DNA of 44,780 nt, from contig CAZPZZ010000016.1 in the NCBI GenBank assembly GCA_964591245.1, positions 1-44,780 of the forward strand. Direction: 5' to 3'. The position numbers and the translations under genes were made by a program. The DNA comes from CAZPZZ01 sp964591245 (GTDB taxonomy: Bacteria; Acidobacteriota; Vicinamibacteria; Vicinamibacterales; UBA8438). Shown here in pieces: positions 1 through 7,302 of this stretch. Below the pieces are notes generated by a model. The model was given only the letters and a program-made list of their open reading frames with translations, was not told where the DNA came from and did no database searches. The stretch's first letter is position 1. Each line of letters begins with the position of its first letter.

Positions 1-1437
1 GTGAAGTATAGCCTCACGCAAAACCTCACCGCTGACCTGACCTACAACACCGATTTTGCCCAGGTTGAAGTTGATGAACAGCAGGTCAACTTGACCCGCT
101 TCAGTCTGTTTTTTCCGGAGAAACGAGAGTTCTTTCTCGAGGGCCGTGGGATTTTCGATTTTGCGCTTGGTCCTGGACAGAGTTCACGAGAGAGCGCACT
201 ACGCCGTATCGGTGGTGGGGGGGGGAGTTCACGCGGGGCCGGTAATGCACCGACGCTGTTCTATTCCCGTCGTATCGGCCTTGAGAACGGTGCGGTTGTG
301 CCGATCATCGGCGGAGGGCGCCTTACTGGAAAGATCGGTGCCTTTGACGTCGGGGCGTTAAGTATTCAGACCGGGGGCGAGGCACGGTCTGGGGTCGACT
401 CGACGAATTTCACGGTCGCACGGGTGAAACGGGACATCCTGCGACGGAGCAGCGTGGGGGCGCTCTTCACAAACCGCTCTACTGCAACGGGTGGCGAAGG
501 ATCGAGCCAGACCTACGGAACTGACGCGACCTTCTCGTTGTACGAGAACGTCAGTTTGATCGGTTATCTGGCCAAAACCCAGACTCCAGGGCTTGACGGT
601 CAGGATGCGAGCTATCAAGGGCAGTTTACCTATGCGGGAGACCGCTACGGCGCTCAGGCGGAACACCTGGTGGTCGAAGACAATTTTGTGCCAGAGGTCG
701 GTTTTCGGCGTCGTGACAATTTTCGTCGGTCTTTCGGGTCCTGGCGTTTCAGTCCCCGACCGGTGTCGATCGCGCTCATCAGGCAATTTCGACTCGAGGG
801 GAGCTTCGATTACATCGTGACCGCCGATCGCGGACTGGTGGAGACCCGTCAATCTCAGATTGGCTTCTCTACGGAGTTCGAAACGAGTGACCGGGTGGGA
901 GTGTCGCTAGCGGATAACTATGAGTTCTTGATGGCGCCATTTGAGCCGGGGCCGGGCGTGGTGCTCCCGGTCGGCGGCTATGGATTTCGCGACTTTGAGA
1001 CGACCTACACGGTGGGTGCACAACGTCGCGTCAGCGGTACTGTAACCGCGCGAGTGGGTGAATATTTCAATGGGAAGATCCGCTCGATTGGGTTCAGTCG
1101 TCCGCGCGTAGAGCTAACGCCGGCACTCTCGGTGGAGCCCACGATGTCGGTCAACTGGGTTCACACGCCTCAAGGCTCATTTCGTACCGACCTCGCATTC
1201 GCTCGCCTCACCTATACCTTTACACCTCGTCTCTTCTTCAGCGGTTTGATTCAGTACAATTCTGCGGCCAAGACCGTTAGCAATAATCTCCGCTTGCGAT
1301 GGGAATACAGCCCGGGGAATGAGTTCTTCGTGGTTTACACTGAGGATCGCGACAGCGATCCGCTCCGGCCCGATCGGATCACTGAGCTACGGAATCGCGG
1401 TTTGGTTGTCAAAATCAACCGCCTGTTTCGGTTCTGA
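1..1437 (+). CDS. DUF5916 outer-membrane beta-barrel protein, 5' truncated
   Basis: This is the C-terminal part (478 residues visible) of a DUF5916-family protein; the reading frame is open at the window edge, so the GTG at base 1 need not be the true start. The signature stretch TDFAQVEVDEQQVNLTRF, followed by SLFFPEKREFFLEG at about residues 37-50, is the hallmark of the family. The rest has alternating polar and hydrophobic segments rich in Tyr, Phe and Arg and ends in KINRLFRF, a terminal Phe typical of outer-membrane barrels. Full-length members usually begin with a signal peptide and a carbohydrate-binding (CBM9-like) domain, which would lie upstream. The family is common in Acidobacteriota, Bacteroidota and Gemmatimonadota; its role is unknown, possibly transport or binding at the outer membrane. 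Confidence 0.85.
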   Translation: MKYSLTQNLTADLTYNTDFAQVEVDEQQVNLTRFSLFFPEKREFFLEGRGIFDFALGPGQSSRESALRRIGGGGGSSRGAGNAPTLFYSRRIGLENGAVVPIIGGGRLTGKIGAFDVGALSIQTGGEARSGVDSTNFTVARVKRDILRRSSVGALFTNRSTATGGEGSSQTYGTDATFSLYENVSLIGYLAKTQTPGLDGQDASYQGQFTYAGDRYGAQAEHLVVEDNFVPEVGFRRRDNFRRSFGSWRFSPRPVSIALIRQFRLEGSFDYIVTADRGLVETRQSQIGFSTEFETSDRVGVSLADNYEFLMAPFEPGPGVVLPVGGYGFRDFETTYTVGAQRRVSGTVTARVGEYFNGKIRSIGFSRPRVELTPALSVEPTMSVNWVHTPQGSFRTDLAFARLTYTFTPRLFFSGLIQYNSAAKTVSNNLRLRWEYSPGNEFFVVYTEDRDSDPLRPDRITELRNRGLVVKINRLFRF

Positions 1438-1507
1438 GTGAGCGTCAGGTCCTCCGGCGATCCGCACCGCTTGGATGTAGTAGACCCGTCGTAGTACCGT
1501 CAGGCGG

Positions 1508-1535
1508 TTGATCCACTGAGCGAGTCCGGTATAAC
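1508..1535 (+). promoter_or_regulatory. Predicted sigma70-type promoter
   Basis: A TTGATC -35 box (1508-1513) lies 16 bases before a TATAAC -10 box (1530-1535). Transcription would start near 1542, leaving a leader of about 47 bases that carries the AAGAGGAG ribosome site (1574-1581) of the D-threonine aldolase-like gene. Confidence 0.5.
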
Positions 1536-1588
1536 GTCCAGATTGCGAAGACGGTGGTGCCTGACCACGTCCTAAGAGGAGTATGTTG

Positions 1589-2833
1589 ATGACCCATCCG
1601 TTATCACGTCGTCATTTCCTGCACGCTGCTGGCGCCGGTGCCGCCTCGGTATGGATTCCTCAGCCAGTCAAGGGGTACTCTGCGGCGGAAGTCGCTCGAC
1701 AGGCCGGCGATGACGGTTTTCTCGTTGGCCTCTCGAAATGGGATCTCGACACCCCCTGTCTCTGTGTTGATCTGGATCGTCTCGAACAAAACCTGGATCG
1801 TATGCAGACGACCGTAACGCGTAATGGAATTGCCAGCCGTCCGCATGCGAAGACACACAAGTGCCCGGCGATCGCGCGTTTGCAGGTTGCTACGGGATCG
1901 GTGGGTATCTGTACCGCAAAAATCAGCGAAGCAGAGGTGATGTTCGAGCATGGGGTCGAGCAGATCTTGATGACAACTGTCAATGTCACCCCGCGCAAGA
2001 TTCGTCGCGCCATGGCACTGAAGAAATGGTGTGGTGGTTTTATCCAGGCGGTCGACACAGCTGAAAACGCACGAGATTTGTCTGCCGCCGCGCATGAGGC
2101 CGGGGTCACTGCGGATGTTGTGGTCGACGTGGACCCCGGCGGGCACCGGACCGGAATCACCCCTGGCGGTCCCGCTCTTGAATTGGCCCAACTTGTCGAC
2201 TCGTTGCCGAGGCTGAGACTACGCGGCATGCTCTGCTACGACGGTGGGGCGCAGCATGTGGCCGGCTTCGCCAAGCGGCGTCAGCGCGCATTGGCCCAGC
2301 TTGAAGCCGCCGCAGCCACGGCAGAGCAGATGGCGCGTTCGGGGTTGGACACGGGGATTTTCAGCGGTGGTGGGACAGGCACCTACAACATCGACCACGA
2401 GACGCCTGGACTCACTGACGTGCAGGTCGGTAGCTATGTGTTTATGGACGCGCAGTATCTGGCGATCGGCGGTGCCGAGGATGCAGACGTCTACACCGAC
2501 TTCGAGCCAGCGTTGACGGTGCTGACGACGGTGTTGAATGCGCAATATGAAGGTCGGGCCACCACGGACGCAGGGGCGAAGGCCAACACGATCAACCGTC
2601 CGTGGCCGATTATTGCCGGAGAGACCGGCATGACCTATAGCGCCGGGTCTGACGAGTTCGGCACCATCCGGTATGAGGCGGACGCGAGCCGTACCTACGC
2701 GACGGGAGATAAGTTGGAACTGATTGTCTCTCACTGTGACCCGGTGGTGAACCTGTATGACCAGCTCTACGGTGTTCGTGGAGACATGGTCGAAGTGGTG
2801 TGGCCGATTGCGGGGCGTGGGAAGTCCGTCTAG
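1589..2833 (+). CDS. Tat-exported D-threonine aldolase-like PLP enzyme
   Basis: This 414-residue protein belongs to the alanine-racemase-fold family of D-threonine aldolases and D-serine dehydratases (PLP plus a divalent metal). The N-terminus SRRHFLHAAGAGAAS is a twin-arginine signal. RPHAKTHK at residues 84-91 is the PLP-lysine motif (probably K88). HCD at 382-384 matches the metal site, with His and Asp in the spacing known for D-threonine aldolase rather than the His/Cys pair of D-serine dehydratase. The ATG at 1589 was chosen because AAGAGGAG (1574-1581) sits 7 bases before it; the in-frame ATG at 1583 lies too close. It stands alone after a likely promoter. Family assignment is firm; substrate (D-threonine, other beta-hydroxy amino acids) is not shown. 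A PLP enzyme sent out by Tat is uncommon, since the folded holoenzyme must be exported. Confidence 0.85.
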   Translation: MTHPLSRRHFLHAAGAGAASVWIPQPVKGYSAAEVARQAGDDGFLVGLSKWDLDTPCLCVDLDRLEQNLDRMQTTVTRNGIASRPHAKTHKCPAIARLQVATGSVGICTAKISEAEVMFEHGVEQILMTTVNVTPRKIRRAMALKKWCGGFIQAVDTAENARDLSAAAHEAGVTADVVVDVDPGGHRTGITPGGPALELAQLVDSLPRLRLRGMLCYDGGAQHVAGFAKRRQRALAQLEAAAATAEQMARSGLDTGIFSGGGTGTYNIDHETPGLTDVQVGSYVFMDAQYLAIGGAEDADVYTDFEPALTVLTTVLNAQYEGRATTDAGAKANTINRPWPIIAGETGMTYSAGSDEFGTIRYEADASRTYATGDKLELIVSHCDPVVNLYDQLYGVRGDMVEVVWPIAGRGKSV

Positions 2834-2934
2834 CGCGTGAAGAGTTCCCGTCTCCTCAAACGTTCAGAGGCGGCCGTGGTGGCGCAACGCAGAGTCCGGC
2901 GAGCGGTGGTGGAGGCGAGTCGGACTGGGTGAGG

Positions 2935-2940
2935 TATAAT
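2935..2940 (+). promoter_or_regulatory. -10 box TATAAT, leaderless geometry
   Basis: A perfect TATAAT ends 9 bases before the ATG of the ferredoxin gene. With a usual 6-8 base distance to the start site, the mRNA would begin within a few bases of the ATG. No convincing -35 box is seen, and there is no purine-rich ribosome site between box and ATG. Confidence 0.5.
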
Positions 2941-2949
2941 TCACAATCT

Positions 2950-3300
2950 ATGTGGACGAAGCTCCAGAACAATCCTCGCAAGAAGGCGCCACGCAAGGTG
3001 GCGGTCATCGATCCCGCTAGCTGTTTCGGGGCTTTTGCCTGCTCGATCTGTCAGGCGGCCTGTCCGGTCGAGGACTGTATCGTCGAAGAGAAAGACGAGA
3101 ACGATCGCTGGGTCTGTGCTGTGCGCATCGACAAATGCATTGGCTGCGGGCTTTGCGTGACCATCGGAAATCCCACCGCACCGGGTAAGCGTGATTTCGG
3201 CTGTCCGGCTGACTACGACGCGATCGACATGGTCGCGTACCCCGAGGTTGTCGAAGCGGTTGAGGAATCGATGGGCGACGACCAGCAAGTAGAAGCGTAG
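2950..3300 (+). CDS. Small 4Fe-4S ferredoxin with unusual cysteine spacing
   Basis: A 116-residue soluble electron carrier with two iron-sulfur motifs. The first is C25-x5-C31-x2-C34-x3-C38-P; the usual first cysteine position (28) is Ala and C25 lies three residues further out. The second is C63-x2-C66-x2-C69, followed by a 15-residue insertion before C85-P. C43 and C56 are extra. The ATG at 2950 was chosen because it follows a TATAAT box and begins at a basic N-terminus (MWTKLQNNPRKK); frames open further upstream but without family-like sequence. The tail after residue 95 is acidic. It likely binds one or two clusters and serves an unknown redox partner; neighbours give no clue. Confidence 0.85.
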   Translation: MWTKLQNNPRKKAPRKVAVIDPASCFGAFACSICQAACPVEDCIVEEKDENDRWVCAVRIDKCIGCGLCVTIGNPTAPGKRDFGCPADYDAIDMVAYPEVVEAVEESMGDDQQVEA

Positions 3301-3302
3301 TA

Positions 3303-3324
3303 CGAACTCGTCACGATGAGTTTG
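3303..3324 (+). terminator. Possible weak hairpin after ferredoxin gene
   Basis: CGAACTCG (3303-3310) can pair with TGAGTTTG (3317-3324) through 8 pairs, two of them G-U, around a 6-base loop. It starts 2 bases after the ferredoxin stop codon. There is no T-run behind it, so a terminator role is only possible. Confidence 0.3.
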
Positions 3325-3483
3325 GCGAAGCCCGTTTGCCCTCAAAATCTGGCATCTGGCGTTCGTGGTCTGGTCGCCTCTTGGGTCGCGCGTGTCTCGG
3401 CGTGTCCGATCGCTCTCACAGAGTTCAGGATCGTTGTGTGGATTGGGACGGCACTGGGCCGGGGCAAGAACGTGATCGACGTG

Positions 3484-3651
3484 TTACCAACCACAGCAAT
3501 CCGTCTTGTACCCGCACCGGGGACAGCGCCAGACGGCGTGCATGCGGAACATCTCGACACCGCATCGTTCGCAGGTCACGGCATCTGACTTGGCCGCCAC
3601 GGTTTGTGATGTCAGAGTACGGGGAGCGGGTGTGCTGGGCGATTTCGTCAT
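3484..3651 (-). CDS. 55-residue zinc-ribbon protein
   Basis: A short gene on the reverse strand, starting at the ATG at 3651 and ending with TAA at 3484-3486. The first 22 residues are polar and Ser/Thr/Pro-rich; the second half holds CERCG (27-31), CPRCGY (43-48) and a final DCCGW, which gives two CxxC knuckles plus a CC pair, a typical rubredoxin/zinc-ribbon arrangement. A perfect TATAAT lies 6 bases upstream of the ATG. It faces the ferredoxin gene and is divergent from prephenate dehydratase. Such tiny zinc ribbons are often missed in annotation. Metal binding is well supported by the cysteines; the cellular role is unknown. Confidence 0.7.
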   Translation of the reverse strand: MTKSPSTPAPRTLTSQTVAAKSDAVTCERCGVEMFRMHAVWRCPRCGYKTDCCGW

Positions 3652-3657
3652 GGCTCA

Positions 3658-3663
3658 ATTATA
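3658..3663 (-). promoter_or_regulatory. -10 box TATAAT of the zinc-ribbon gene
   Basis: On the reverse strand a perfect TATAAT ends 6 bases before the ATG at 3651. The start site expected from this box falls on or next to the start codon, so the transcript is probably leaderless. No clear -35 box was found. Confidence 0.5.
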
Positions 3664-3771
3664 GGCTGCGCAGACTGCAGAGCGTGGTGGCGTTCCGGTC
3701 CATGGCTGCGAGCCGGTATGCTACGGGTTCGGTGAGCAGCAACGAGTTCCGTTTTGGGACGTTTCAGTCAG

Positions 3772-4614
3772 ATGCGTATCGCCTATCAAGGTGAGCCGGG
3801 AGCGTATTCCGAGGCCGCTGCCCTACGATTCAATCCGTCCGCTGAACTGGTCCCGCGGGAGACATTCGATGAGGTCTTCGAGGCGGTGGAGCAGGGGACG
3901 GTGACCCACGGTATTCTGCCGATCGAAAACACCACCTACGGTACTATCCACCGAAACTACGATCTGCTTCTCCAGCATGAGCTGCCCATTGTCGGTGAGG
4001 TCAAACTGCCGATCGTCCACAATCTGTTAGTGCTGGAGGGGACGACGAAGGAAATGCTGCGGCGCGTGTATTCGCATCCACAGGGCTTGGGCCAGTGTGA
4101 GCGGTTCTTGCGGACTCTCGACGGGGTTGAACTCGTTGCGACCTACGACACGGCCGGTAGTGCGAAGATGATTCGCGATGGCCAGCTGCGCGACACCGGG
4201 GCGATTGCCTCCGAGCGTGCGGCGACGGTATTTGGACTGTCCGTGCTCGAGGCGACAGTGCAAGACTATGCGACTAACACGACGAGGTTCTTGTTAATCG
4301 CGCGTGATGCGACGCCGTCTGGTCCAGCCAACAAAACGACCATTGTATTCTCCGTGCCGAATGACGCCGGCGCGCTCTTCAAGGCACTGAGCGTATTCGC
4401 CCTTCGGGACATCGATCTCACTAAGCTGGAGTCACGCCCAATTCCCGAGCGTCCTTTCGAGTACCTGTTCTATGCAGACTTGTCGGCGACGCGAGCTGAT
4501 TCACCATGCGCAAGCGCGGTGAAACACCTGGCTGAGTTCGCTCCGATGCTGCGAACGTTGGGGGCTTATCCCCGCTGGGAAGAGCCAGAGGAGACAAGTT
4601 CGCTGACCCGTTGA
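3772..4614 (+). CDS. pheA: Prephenate dehydratase
   Basis: A 280-residue cytoplasmic enzyme converting prephenate to phenylpyruvate, the last ring-forming step of phenylalanine synthesis. The catalytic domain (about 1-180) starts with MRIAYQGEPGAYSEAAA and contains the conserved T171-R172-F173 of the active site. The ACT domain (about 192-270) contains the ESRP motif near residue 219, which binds Phe for feedback inhibition. The ATG at 3772 fits the family N-terminus exactly; a TTG 18 bases earlier would add residues without homology. There is no fused chorismate mutase, so this is the stand-alone type. It precedes the YyaL-like gene by 45 bases, and the two may be cotranscribed. Confidence 0.95.
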   Translation: MRIAYQGEPGAYSEAAALRFNPSAELVPRETFDEVFEAVEQGTVTHGILPIENTTYGTIHRNYDLLLQHELPIVGEVKLPIVHNLLVLEGTTKEMLRRVYSHPQGLGQCERFLRTLDGVELVATYDTAGSAKMIRDGQLRDTGAIASERAATVFGLSVLEATVQDYATNTTRFLLIARDATPSGPANKTTIVFSVPNDAGALFKALSVFALRDIDLTKLESRPIPERPFEYLFYADLSATRADSPCASAVKHLAEFAPMLRTLGAYPRWEEPEETSSLTR

Positions 4615-4659
4615 ACCTCCCGTACTTTCAGGCAGGTTGTGCGCCTGTCCACCACGAAT

Positions 4660-6819
4660 ATGCCCAATCGCCTCGCGAGTGAACTGAGCCCGTATCTACT
4701 CCAACACGTTGACAATCCCGTGGGATGGTATCCGTGGGGCGAAGAGGCCTTCGCGCGTGCCCGGGATGAGGATCGCCCTATCTTCCTCTCGATTGGGTAT
4801 TCCACGTGCCATTGGTGTCACGTGATGGAGCATGAATCGTTCGAGAGCGATGAAATCGCGGGGATACTCAATACGCACTTCGTGCCCATCAAGGTCGACC
4901 GAGAGGAACGACCCGACGTCGATCGTGTGTACATGGCGTTTGTCCAGGCGACGACCGGCTCTGGCGGCTGGCCGATGAGTGTGTGGTTAACACCGGACTT
5001 GAAACCGTTTTTTGGAGGGACATACTTCCCGCCGGCGTCTCGCTCGGGTCGCCCCGGTTTCCTTGAGATTCTCCGAGAGATCGCGCGTCGTTGGCGTGAA
5101 TCGAGGGCTGAACTAACGGAGTCGGCCAACGGCGTGTTCGAGCGACTGCGAGATGCCCAGGAGAGCCGTCGTGGCGGGGGCGGTGGACAGCTCCCCGATG
5201 CGACTCTGCTGGCTGCCGGCGTCGGTGAATATGCTGAGGCCTTCGACAAAGAGCACGGTGGGTTCGGGACTGCGCCCAAGTTTCCGCGGCCAGCCGAGTT
5301 GTTGTTCCTGCTGCGGGAGTTCGCACGCACCGGTGACGTCGAGGCCCGTCACATGGTGCTCGAGACCTTACGGGCTATGGCGCTCGGGGGCATGCGGGAC
5401 CATCTTGGTGGTGGGTTTCATCGCTATTCCGTTGATGCGGCGTGGCGAGTACCGCATTTTGAGAAGATGCTCTACGATCAGGCCCAACTCGCCATTGCGT
5501 ATCTGGAAACCGCGCAGGTTGCGGGTGAGTTGTCCTTCGCTGCGGTCGCGGAGGACACGCTGGCCTATGTTCAGCGGGATCTGAGGCATCCCGACGGAGG
5601 GTTTTTCTCGGCGGAAGATGCCGACAGCGTGCCACCGGCGCAGGCGAATGACCCGAACGCCAAGAAGTACGAGGGAGCGTTCTATGTGTGGAGTCTTGCC
5701 GAGATTCAGCAATTGTTTGGAGATGACGCCGAGATCGTGAGGCTCCGTTACGGCCTCGAGCCGACGGGGAATGCGCCTCAGGATCCGCACGGCGAGTTTG
5801 TCAATCAAAACCTTCTTTATGCTGCACGGGCAGTAGATCATGTGGCGAAAGTGGCTGGTCGGTCGGTCGAATCGGTTGCCGGCGTGCTTGAACGAGCGCG
5901 GGCGCCGCTCTTCGAGCGGCGCGAGCAGCGGCCGCGCCCTCATCTTGATGACAAAGTCCTGGCCGGCTGGAATGGGCTGATGATTGCGGCGTTCGCCAGG
6001 GCTGTACGAGTGCTGCCGTCGAGTAGCAATGCGCCCAGCTTGCTCGAAACTGCAACCATGGCCGCAACGTTCCTCTGGGACCGGTTGTGGGATCTCGAGC
6101 GAGAGGTGTTGCGACGACGGTTCCGTGATGGGCGTGCCGACATCGAGGGGTATGCGGAGGATTACGCCTATGTGATTTGGGGATTGCTTGAGTTGTTCCA
6201 GGCGGGTGGTGATCCCCGGTGGCTCGATTGGGCCAGGCGGCTACAGCGGCGGCAAGACCAGTTGTTTTGGGACACGGAGGATGGTGGATGGTTTGCCACG
6301 ACGGGCGAGGATCCTGCGGTGTTGCTGCGGTTGAAAGAAGACTACGATGGGGCGGAACCGTCGGCCGGTTCAGTGTCCGTGGGCAATCTGATCACGTTGT
6401 CTCAGCTGACGACTGGGGACGAGGCGCGTGCGCATCACGAACGGATTGAGCGAACGCTTCGGAGGGTGCCAGCCTCGGCGCAACTCGCTCGCGTGGTCCC
6501 GCTCATGATGGCGGCGGCATCGACCTATTGCACGGACACCGCACAAGTGATCGTAGTGGGACCGCGCCGCGATCCGGGAACGGTGGCGCTGCAGCAGGTA
6601 ATCGCCGAACGCTTCTTGCCGGGCACTCTCTGTCTGGTCGTCGAACCGGGAGAGCACCAGCAGGCGGTCGGCGAGCGGTTGCCGTGGGTCGCGGGGATGA
6701 AGATGAAGGGGGGAGCCCCCACAGCGCATGTATGCCGTGAGTTCGCGTGTCAGACTCCAGTGACGGCTGCCGATGCGTTGCGTCTGCAGTTAGATGCGCT
6801 CTCCACTGCCCGTAGATGA
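4660..6819 (+). CDS. YyaL/DUF255 thioredoxin-fold protein
   Basis: A 719-residue protein of the YyaL / spermatogenesis-associated protein 20 family. The N-terminal DUF255 domain (about 1-160) is thioredoxin-like, with C50-H-W-C53 in the position of the redox CxxC and the family signature RLASELSPYLLQHVDNPVGW. The rest is an alpha/alpha-toroid of the six-hairpin glycosidase type, with a conserved HFEKMLYDQAQL block. The ATG at 4660 was chosen because homologues begin MPNRL; a GTG at 4639 would add seven residues. No signal peptide is seen, so it is cytoplasmic. The biochemical role of the family is not settled; members have been linked to redox or sugar epimerase-like folds. Length is normal. 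Confidence 0.9.
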   Translation: MPNRLASELSPYLLQHVDNPVGWYPWGEEAFARARDEDRPIFLSIGYSTCHWCHVMEHESFESDEIAGILNTHFVPIKVDREERPDVDRVYMAFVQATTGSGGWPMSVWLTPDLKPFFGGTYFPPASRSGRPGFLEILREIARRWRESRAELTESANGVFERLRDAQESRRGGGGGQLPDATLLAAGVGEYAEAFDKEHGGFGTAPKFPRPAELLFLLREFARTGDVEARHMVLETLRAMALGGMRDHLGGGFHRYSVDAAWRVPHFEKMLYDQAQLAIAYLETAQVAGELSFAAVAEDTLAYVQRDLRHPDGGFFSAEDADSVPPAQANDPNAKKYEGAFYVWSLAEIQQLFGDDAEIVRLRYGLEPTGNAPQDPHGEFVNQNLLYAARAVDHVAKVAGRSVESVAGVLERARAPLFERREQRPRPHLDDKVLAGWNGLMIAAFARAVRVLPSSSNAPSLLETATMAATFLWDRLWDLEREVLRRRFRDGRADIEGYAEDYAYVIWGLLELFQAGGDPRWLDWARRLQRRQDQLFWDTEDGGWFATTGEDPAVLLRLKEDYDGAEPSAGSVSVGNLITLSQLTTGDEARAHHERIERTLRRVPASAQLARVVPLMMAAASTYCTDTAQVIVVGPRRDPGTVALQQVIAERFLPGTLCLVVEPGEHQQAVGERLPWVAGMKMKGGAPTAHVCREFACQTPVTAADALRLQLDALSTARR

Positions 6820-6858
6820 AATGTCCAGCCGTTTTCATTTGTTAATGAGGTCGAGGGT

Positions 6859-7212
6859 ATGACGTTCGACGTGGAGGTGCTGCTGAAAGGCACCGATAAA
6901 GTGGTGACTGAAGCGGTCGCCTATGATGGTCCGGAGCCGCAGGGATGGACTGATGCTGACGTAGAGGCAGTCTTGTTATCCACGTTGCGCGTGTTTGAGA
7001 AAGTGCAACGCGTTGATAGTGGCACGGCCTTCGAGGTGTCTTTACGGGGGCTGAGTTGGATCGTTACCGCAGCTGAGGGTGGAGTGGCGATTGCGATTGA
7101 GATTCCGAGCGGTGCGATCGCCGCGGGACCATTCGATCTGCCGGCCGACGAACTGACGCAAATGATCGCGAGGGTGATTTCCTCGAACTATCAATCGTCC
7201 AACGTGCATTGA
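6859..7212 (+). CDS. Hypothetical protein, 117 residues
   Basis: I do not recognise this protein. It starts at an ATG preceded by GAGGTCGAGGG and lies 39 bases after the YyaL-like gene in the same direction, so it may share its transcript. It is acidic, has no signal peptide, membrane segment or cysteine, and shows alternating strands and helices (for example DADVEAVLLSTLRVFEKVQ at 32-50). Codon use resembles the neighbours, and the clear ribosome site supports a real gene. Confidence 0.65.
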   Translation: MTFDVEVLLKGTDKVVTEAVAYDGPEPQGWTDADVEAVLLSTLRVFEKVQRVDSGTAFEVSLRGLSWIVTAAEGGVAIAIEIPSGAIAAGPFDLPADELTQMIARVISSNYQSSNVH

Positions 7213-7302
7213 GAGCGAGGTCGAAGGCGACGGGGCAGGCTACGGGATGCGCTAGAGTCGGGCAGTGCCAAAAGCGCTCACATTGGAACGGAGATCGAAG
7301 CG

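Noticed and set aside
2800..2949. Upstream extension of the ferredoxin frame
   Set aside because: It overlaps the end of the aldolase gene and has no family-like sequence; the ATG at 2950 behind TATAAT is a better start.
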